From positions 1 to 64,000 of the forward strand of contig JAEWLS010000038.1 of NCBI GenBank assembly GCA_023457435.1: a DNA stretch of 64,000 nt, written 5' to 3'. A model generated the notes under the pieces. That model had not been told where the DNA came from, ran no database searches, and saw nothing but the letters and a program-made list of their open reading frames with translations. A program made the translations under genes and the position numbers. Of this stretch, positions 60,142-64,000 are shown in pieces. Position 1 is the stretch's first letter. Each line of letters opens with the position of its first letter. Origin of the DNA: Pseudomonadota bacterium (lineage in GTDB: Bacteria; Pseudomonadota; Alphaproteobacteria; Rhizobiales; Rhizobiaceae).

Positions 60142-61938
60142 ATGATTCGTAAAATGCCGTCTTCAACGGCCAGGGTCGTGGGCATGGATGGAGCCGAGTT
60201 CCATTCAGAGCCTGCCATCGACTTTCGTGACTTCTTCGAGAACGGACCGGTTGCCCTTCACGTTGTAGGTGCCGACGGCACAATCCTCCATGTCAACAAG
60301 GCGGAGCTACAGCTTCTGGGCTATACTCAGGAAGAGTATGTTGGCCGCCATGTCGCGGCGTTTCACGTCGACAAGGATGTCATTGACGGCATCTTGGCGC
60401 GGCTTGGCCGTGGAGAGCGTATCGACAGGGTTGCCGCTCGCCTAAAGGCGCGGGATGGGTCGATCAAGAACGTCGAGATCACGTCCAGTCCCCATCTGGT
60501 CGACGGGAAATTCGTTCACAGCAGATGCTTCTCTGTCGACGTAACCGAACTCACACGCGCAAAGACGGAGCTAGATCGCCGCGACCAGAACTTCCGTCAG
60601 ATCCTCGATAGTCTGCCTGTGGCGGTCTACACGACGGACGCCGCCGGCAATATCAACTATTACAATCAGGCGGCGGCAGACTTCGCGGGACGCGAGCCGG
60701 AAATCGGGAAGGACGAGTGGTGCGTCACCCATCGCCTATTCACTCCAGACGGACAGCCGATTCCGCACGATGAATGTCCCATGGCGACGGCTTTGCGGGA
60801 GAACCGTTCCATCCGGGATGTCGAGGCAGTAGCCCAGCGTCCCGACGGTACGCTTGTTCCATTCCTGCCGTTTCCGACACCGGTTCGCGACGCCGAAGGA
60901 AATCTCATCGGCGGCGTCAATACGCTGGTGGATCTCAGCGAGATCCGGCGCATGGATGCGGCTGCCCAGCATTTATCGGCAATCGTGGAATCGTCCTTCG
61001 ATGCAATCGTCAGCAAGGACTTGAACGGGTTGATCACCAGCTGGAACGGCGGTGCCGAGAGGTTGTTCGGTTACTCATCCGAGGAGGCCCTTGGTCAGCC
61101 GGTGACGATGCTCATTCCTCCGGACAAGCAGGATGAGGAGCCAAGGATTCTCGAGCGCATTCGAAGGGGCGAGCGTGTGGCCAGCTTCGAGACCATCCGT
61201 CGGAGGAAAGACGGGCGGCCGGTTCCAGTGTCGTTGACCGTCTCCCCGGTCCGCAACTCATCGGGCAGGATCGTCGGCGCTTCCAAGATTGCTCGCGACG
61301 TCTCTGCCGCGAAGGAGAGCGAGCATCGCATCCGGATGTTGATGCGGGAGGTCAATCACAGGGTGAAGAACCAGTACGCGGTCATCCTGTCGATGGTTCG
61401 CGAAACCAACAAACGGTCGAAGAGTCCGGACCTGTTCGAGCGCCTAGTCCGTGAGCGGATCATGGCGCTGGCTCGTTCGCATGACCTCCTGGTTGCGGCG
61501 GATTGGAAGGGCGCAAGGATCTTCGAATTGCTGCTCGCTCAGATCAAGGCGTTTGGGGAGGAAGACCGCGTTTCCATGTCGGGGCCCTCGGTTGTCCTAA
61601 ACCCGAACGCCGTCCAGCACCTTGGCATGGCGTTCCATGAACTCGGTACCAACTCCGCCAAGCATGGGGCCCTCTCCGGCACTCAGGGCACGATCGCTGT
61701 TTCCTGGAACGTCGTGGACAGGGAACGGGAGAAATTCCTGAGACTGACCTGGAGGGAAGAAGACGGGCCTGCCGTTCAGGAGATTGCCACCGAAGGAGGG
61801 TTTGGCAGCGTCGTCCTGAAGAGGGTGGCGCCTCAGGCACTGAGCGGCTCGGGCGAGCTGCTGTTCGGAACGCATGGCGTCAGCTGGACGCTGGAAGCAC
61901 CTCTGAGTTGTGTCGAGGGTGCCGACCTCGATGCCTGA
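60142..61938 (+). CDS. PAS-PAS-PAS HWE-family sensor histidine kinase
   Basis: A 598-aa soluble kinase with three PAS domains (about 20-130, 145-265, 275-385) and an HWE/HisKA_2 kinase core. The phospho-accepting His is H406 in EVNHRVKNQYAVIL; the N-box is HELGTNSAKHGALS; the family WxE motif is in LTWREEDGP; a G-box is seen in GGFGSVVLKR. It has no membrane segment. HWE kinases often feed PhyR-EcfG general stress signalling. I chose ATG at 60142 with GGGGC upstream; GTG at 60052 would add 30 residues. No response regulator is adjacent. Confidence 0.92.
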   Translation: MIRKMPSSTARVVGMDGAEFHSEPAIDFRDFFENGPVALHVVGADGTILHVNKAELQLLGYTQEEYVGRHVAAFHVDKDVIDGILARLGRGERIDRVAARLKARDGSIKNVEITSSPHLVDGKFVHSRCFSVDVTELTRAKTELDRRDQNFRQILDSLPVAVYTTDAAGNINYYNQAAADFAGREPEIGKDEWCVTHRLFTPDGQPIPHDECPMATALRENRSIRDVEAVAQRPDGTLVPFLPFPTPVRDAEGNLIGGVNTLVDLSEIRRMDAAAQHLSAIVESSFDAIVSKDLNGLITSWNGGAERLFGYSSEEALGQPVTMLIPPDKQDEEPRILERIRRGERVASFETIRRRKDGRPVPVSLTVSPVRNSSGRIVGASKIARDVSAAKESEHRIRMLMREVNHRVKNQYAVILSMVRETNKRSKSPDLFERLVRERIMALARSHDLLVAADWKGARIFELLLAQIKAFGEEDRVSMSGPSVVLNPNAVQHLGMAFHELGTNSAKHGALSGTQGTIAVSWNVVDREREKFLRLTWREEDGPAVQEIATEGGFGSVVLKRVAPQALSGSGELLFGTHGVSWTLEAPLSCVEGADLDA

Positions 61939-61975
61939 CGCATGACCGGCGGGGCCTCGCTGGAGCGTCGACTGG

Positions 61976-62521
61976 CTAAGACAACCGGTCTGACGACCAA
62001 GGCAGCTGCCGCGCGGTGAATCGCCAGGTCAGCGCCGCGCGGATGTCGTCTACGCGGCCGTCGATATGAACTCTTGAGCGCATGCCGCCTTCCCGGACCT
62101 CGATGATCCGGTCCTGTTCGTCACGGAGATGGGCATGCCTGCCCGATACGGTCAGGCTGCACTCGCCATCGGCGATGGTCAGTTCAGCGACCCCATCGGC
62201 TGGAAAAAACTGCGCCGTCCGGAACAAGTCGGGCAGATTGAGGTCGTGCGGCAGCTGGCGGTTCAGAATGTACGCGTTCGCTTGCGACGGCTCTTCATTA
62301 CCGATGCGGGTGCCGACGATGACATGCACGGCGACGAGATCGTCGGGCGCGACGAGTTCGTTACCGCTGCTCTTCGGGCCGACCCCGATGACCAGAAAGG
62401 GGTCGGTTTCGACGGCGCTCGCCAGGATTACGAACTCGGTATTCGTGCGCAGCCACCGATCAGGCCGATGATACTCGAAGATCGAAACGCGGCTCTGCAT
62501 GGGGATCAGGGTGAAGGACAA
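61976..62521 (-). CDS. Hypothetical protein (181 aa)
   Basis: A balanced, globular-looking protein rich in beta-strand patterns (TEFVILASAVETDPFLVIGV, LVAVHVIVGTRIGNEEPS, VAELTIADGECSLTVSGRHA), with no signal peptide or membrane helix. The TTG at 62521 has GGAG 8 nt upstream; ATG at 62500 is the alternative. The opposite-strand frames here are Arg/Ser-rich and less protein-like. I recognise no family. It is convergent with the histidine kinase gene. Confidence 0.65.
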   Translation of the reverse strand: MSFTLIPMQSRVSIFEYHRPDRWLRTNTEFVILASAVETDPFLVIGVGPKSSGNELVAPDDLVAVHVIVGTRIGNEEPSQANAYILNRQLPHDLNLPDLFRTAQFFPADGVAELTIADGECSLTVSGRHAHLRDEQDRIIEVREGGMRSRVHIDGRVDDIRAALTWRFTARQLPWSSDRLS

Positions 62522-62666
62522 TTCGAGATCTCCGAACTAAAGGTCGCGGTTCAGGTACCGGCCGACAGGGTTCCCTAGGCGCGGGTGAGAATGTTGACAA
62601 TCGACGATCGTCGGCTAGTGTCGCCGCAGATCACGCGCCTCCGGCGCGCCTCGCGGGGCCGATACA

Positions 62667-63590
62667 ATGAATATCGTCACAAATCCTAGACGAAGTTCGC
62701 AGGGATATGTCGACGACCCGCGAAACGAGACCGTGCTCGTCTATGTCGATGGTGAGTATTTCCGACGAGACGAGGCATCGGTCTCGGTCTTCGACGCCGG
62801 GTTCGTGCTGGGTGACGGGGTTTGGGAAGGGTTGCGCCTGGTCAATGGCCGCCTCCTCGCCGTCGACGAACACATAGAACGGCTGTACGAGGGCGCCGGA
62901 GCAATCCAGCTCGACATCGGGATGCCGCGGGAAGAGCTCATCGCGCTGATCCATGCCGTGCTGAAGCGCAACGACATGCATGACGGCGTGCACATCCGGC
63001 TTATGGTGACGCGCGGCCGCAAAACCACTCCCAACCAGGATCCACGCTTTGCGGTTGGCGTCCCGACCATCGTAATCGTCGCCGAGTACAAGACCCCCAG
63101 GCCAGAATCCAAGCAACGGGGCCTGTCCCTGCTGACATCGACGATCCGCTGCAGCGGGCCTGACGTCTTCGACCTGCGATTGAATTCTCACAGCCGGCTC
63201 AACTTTATCCAGGCGCTGATCCAGGCGATCAACGCCGGTGCTGACGAGGCGCTGATGCTGGACCCTCACGGCTTCGTGGCAAGCTGCAACTCGACCAACT
63301 TCTTCATCGTCCGGCGCGGCGAGCTGTGGACGTCGACAGGGCGCTACAACTTCAAGGGCATTACCCGCCGCAAGGTCATCGAGCTTTTCGCCGAGAGCGG
63401 CGACACTGTGCGCGAACTCGATTTCACCCTTGCAGAGACCTACGGAGCCGACGAAGCCTTCGTCACCGGCACACTCGGGGGGATCACGCCGGTGACTACA
63501 ATCGACGGACGAAAGATCGGGACCGGCGTGCCGGGAGAGGTGACGCGCAGGATCGCCGCGCTGTACGACGCGATGGTTCAGCGCGCCTAG
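62667..63590 (+). CDS. Class IV aminotransferase-fold protein with Asn at the PLP-lysine position
   Basis: A 307-aa protein of the branched-chain/D-amino-acid aminotransferase fold. It has SVFDAGFVLGDGVWEGLRLV near 40-60, GVHIRLMVTRGRK, ADEALMLDPHGFVASCNSTN (near 215) and YNFKGITRRKVIEL. The Schiff-base Lys usually lies about 21 residues before the Glu of the EALxLD block; here that position is N173 in LNSHSRLNF, and no Lys is nearby. Either it uses no PLP Schiff base or the register differs. TTGACA at 62594 may be a -35. It is convergent with the GntR gene. Confidence 0.85.
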   Translation: MNIVTNPRRSSQGYVDDPRNETVLVYVDGEYFRRDEASVSVFDAGFVLGDGVWEGLRLVNGRLLAVDEHIERLYEGAGAIQLDIGMPREELIALIHAVLKRNDMHDGVHIRLMVTRGRKTTPNQDPRFAVGVPTIVIVAEYKTPRPESKQRGLSLLTSTIRCSGPDVFDLRLNSHSRLNFIQALIQAINAGADEALMLDPHGFVASCNSTNFFIVRRGELWTSTGRYNFKGITRRKVIELFAESGDTVRELDFTLAETYGADEAFVTGTLGGITPVTTIDGRKIGTGVPGEVTRRIAALYDAMVQRA

Positions 63591-63599
63591 GGCAACCGC

Positions 63600-64000
63600 C
63601 TAGGCGTGGCGATCATTCTCGACGCGGCCGTCGATGAAATCCTCAGTGACCTTCGCGCCGCGCCGCATGTGTTCGACGATTTCGCGCTTCATTGCCGCGA
63701 GGCTGGTGCCAAGCGCCAGGTTCACATAGTCGTCGTGGGCCGCGCGCTTTGGCCCCCGCCGGCCATGAGCGCGGTGATGCGCCGCCCAGTACATCTGCAA
63801 GCGTCCGCGCAGGCTGTCCCACAGCGAGGTGAGGAGCCTGTTTCCGGTGGTCTCGAACACTAGCGAATGCAGCGCCAGCTCGGCCACGATACTGCGTTCG
63901 TCGTCCTCGCGATCGATCGCATCGAGCAGCACGCCATGCCGGCGACGCAGCTCGGTGCTAAAGGCCTCGTCGCGGCGGTCCCAGATGAGTTCGAACGCGA
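63600..64000 (-). CDS. GntR-family (FCD) transcriptional regulator, N-terminus outside the window
   Basis: Partial gene, open to the window end. The visible 133 or so C-terminal residues are an FCD effector domain: FELIWDRRDEAFSTELRRRH, AELALHSLVFETTGNRLLTS and LWDSLRGRLQMYW. The DNA-binding helix-turn-helix lies beyond 64000. FCD regulators of the FadR group respond to organic acids or amino acids. It is convergent with the aminotransferase-like gene (9 bp apart), so its own targets are not evident here. Confidence 0.85.
   Translation of the reverse strand, partial: AFELIWDRRDEAFSTELRRRHGVLLDAIDREDDERSIVAELALHSLVFETTGNRLLTSLWDSLRGRLQMYWAAHHRAHGRRGPKRAAHDDYVNLALGTSLAAMKREIVEHMRRGAKVTEDFIDGRVENDRHA

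Noticed and set aside
62129..62578. 149-aa plus-strand frame opposite the 181-aa protein
   Set aside because: Plausible length, but the minus-strand frame has a better ribosome site and a more natural strand/helix pattern.
1..64000. CRISPR arrays, insertion sequences, tRNA/rRNA genes, prophage
   Set aside because: Looked for direct repeats with spacers, transposase motifs, terminal repeats and tRNA-like cloverleafs; none could be supported.

Overview
The window is 64 kb of high-GC chromosome or large replicon from an alphaproteobacterium, most likely a Hyphomicrobiales (rhizobial/Phyllobacteriaceae-like) soil organism. The basis is gene content and style: many ABC/TRAP/TTT substrate-binding proteins, a kinase-DUF2090 fused IolC, an HWE histidine kinase, GGAAC-N16-xGTT (EcfG-type) promoters, and tightly packed operons with ATGA overlaps. 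I see no tRNA, rRNA, insertion sequence, phage gene or CRISPR array; this is a catabolic and transport region with a small stress-response component.

Layout. 1-5 kb: a TRAP substrate-binding protein and a SnoaL-like protein (minus), divergent from an Ldh2-type dehydrogenase; then an aldo/keto reductase and an amidohydrolase-type lactonase resembling an oxidative deoxy-sugar (L-fucose-like) route. 5-11.5 kb: glgX-treZ-treY, converting glycogen or maltodextrin to trehalose, behind an EcfG-type promoter that is divergent from a second one serving a 60-aa small protein. 11.5-18 kb: a peptide-type ABC importer (SBP, two permeases, fused double ATPase) with an amidase. 18-22.5 kb: a LysR regulator divergent from an orphan TctC-like receptor, an acyl-CoA ligase and a DsbA-like HCCA isomerase. 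22.6-23.2 kb: a DUF2934 protein plus a 62-aa protein behind another EcfG-type promoter.

23.2-39 kb: glpK-glpD, then iolB-iolE-iolD-iolC-SDR-idhA (glycerol-3-phosphate and myo-inositol catabolism) on the minus strand, divergent from an AfuABC-like ABC transporter and convergent with an inositol-monophosphatase-family gene. The set suggests use of inositol or glycerol that arrives in phosphorylated form (inference). A YihY/BrkB membrane protein follows.

40.2-53.8 kb is the most coherent system: an aerobic CoA-dependent 2-aminobenzoate (anthranilate) degradation locus. It has 2-aminobenzoate-CoA ligase, an arylformamidase-like hydrolase, a complete LivKHMGF-type importer, a MarR regulator, a fused flavin monooxygenase/old-yellow-enzyme (2-aminobenzoyl-CoA monooxygenase/reductase type), SDR, enoyl-CoA hydratase, acyl-CoA dehydrogenase and a RidA-like protein. 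A near-identical 13-bp motif lies in all three control regions, which suggests one MarR regulon.

54-64 kb: a HlyD/FtsX/LolD-type (DevBCA/MacAB-like) exporter, a membrane PAS-GGDEF-EAL protein, a PAS-HWE histidine kinase, an uncharacterised 181-aa protein, a class IV aminotransferase-fold protein whose Schiff-base lysine position reads Asn, and the C-terminal part of a GntR/FCD regulator cut by the window end.
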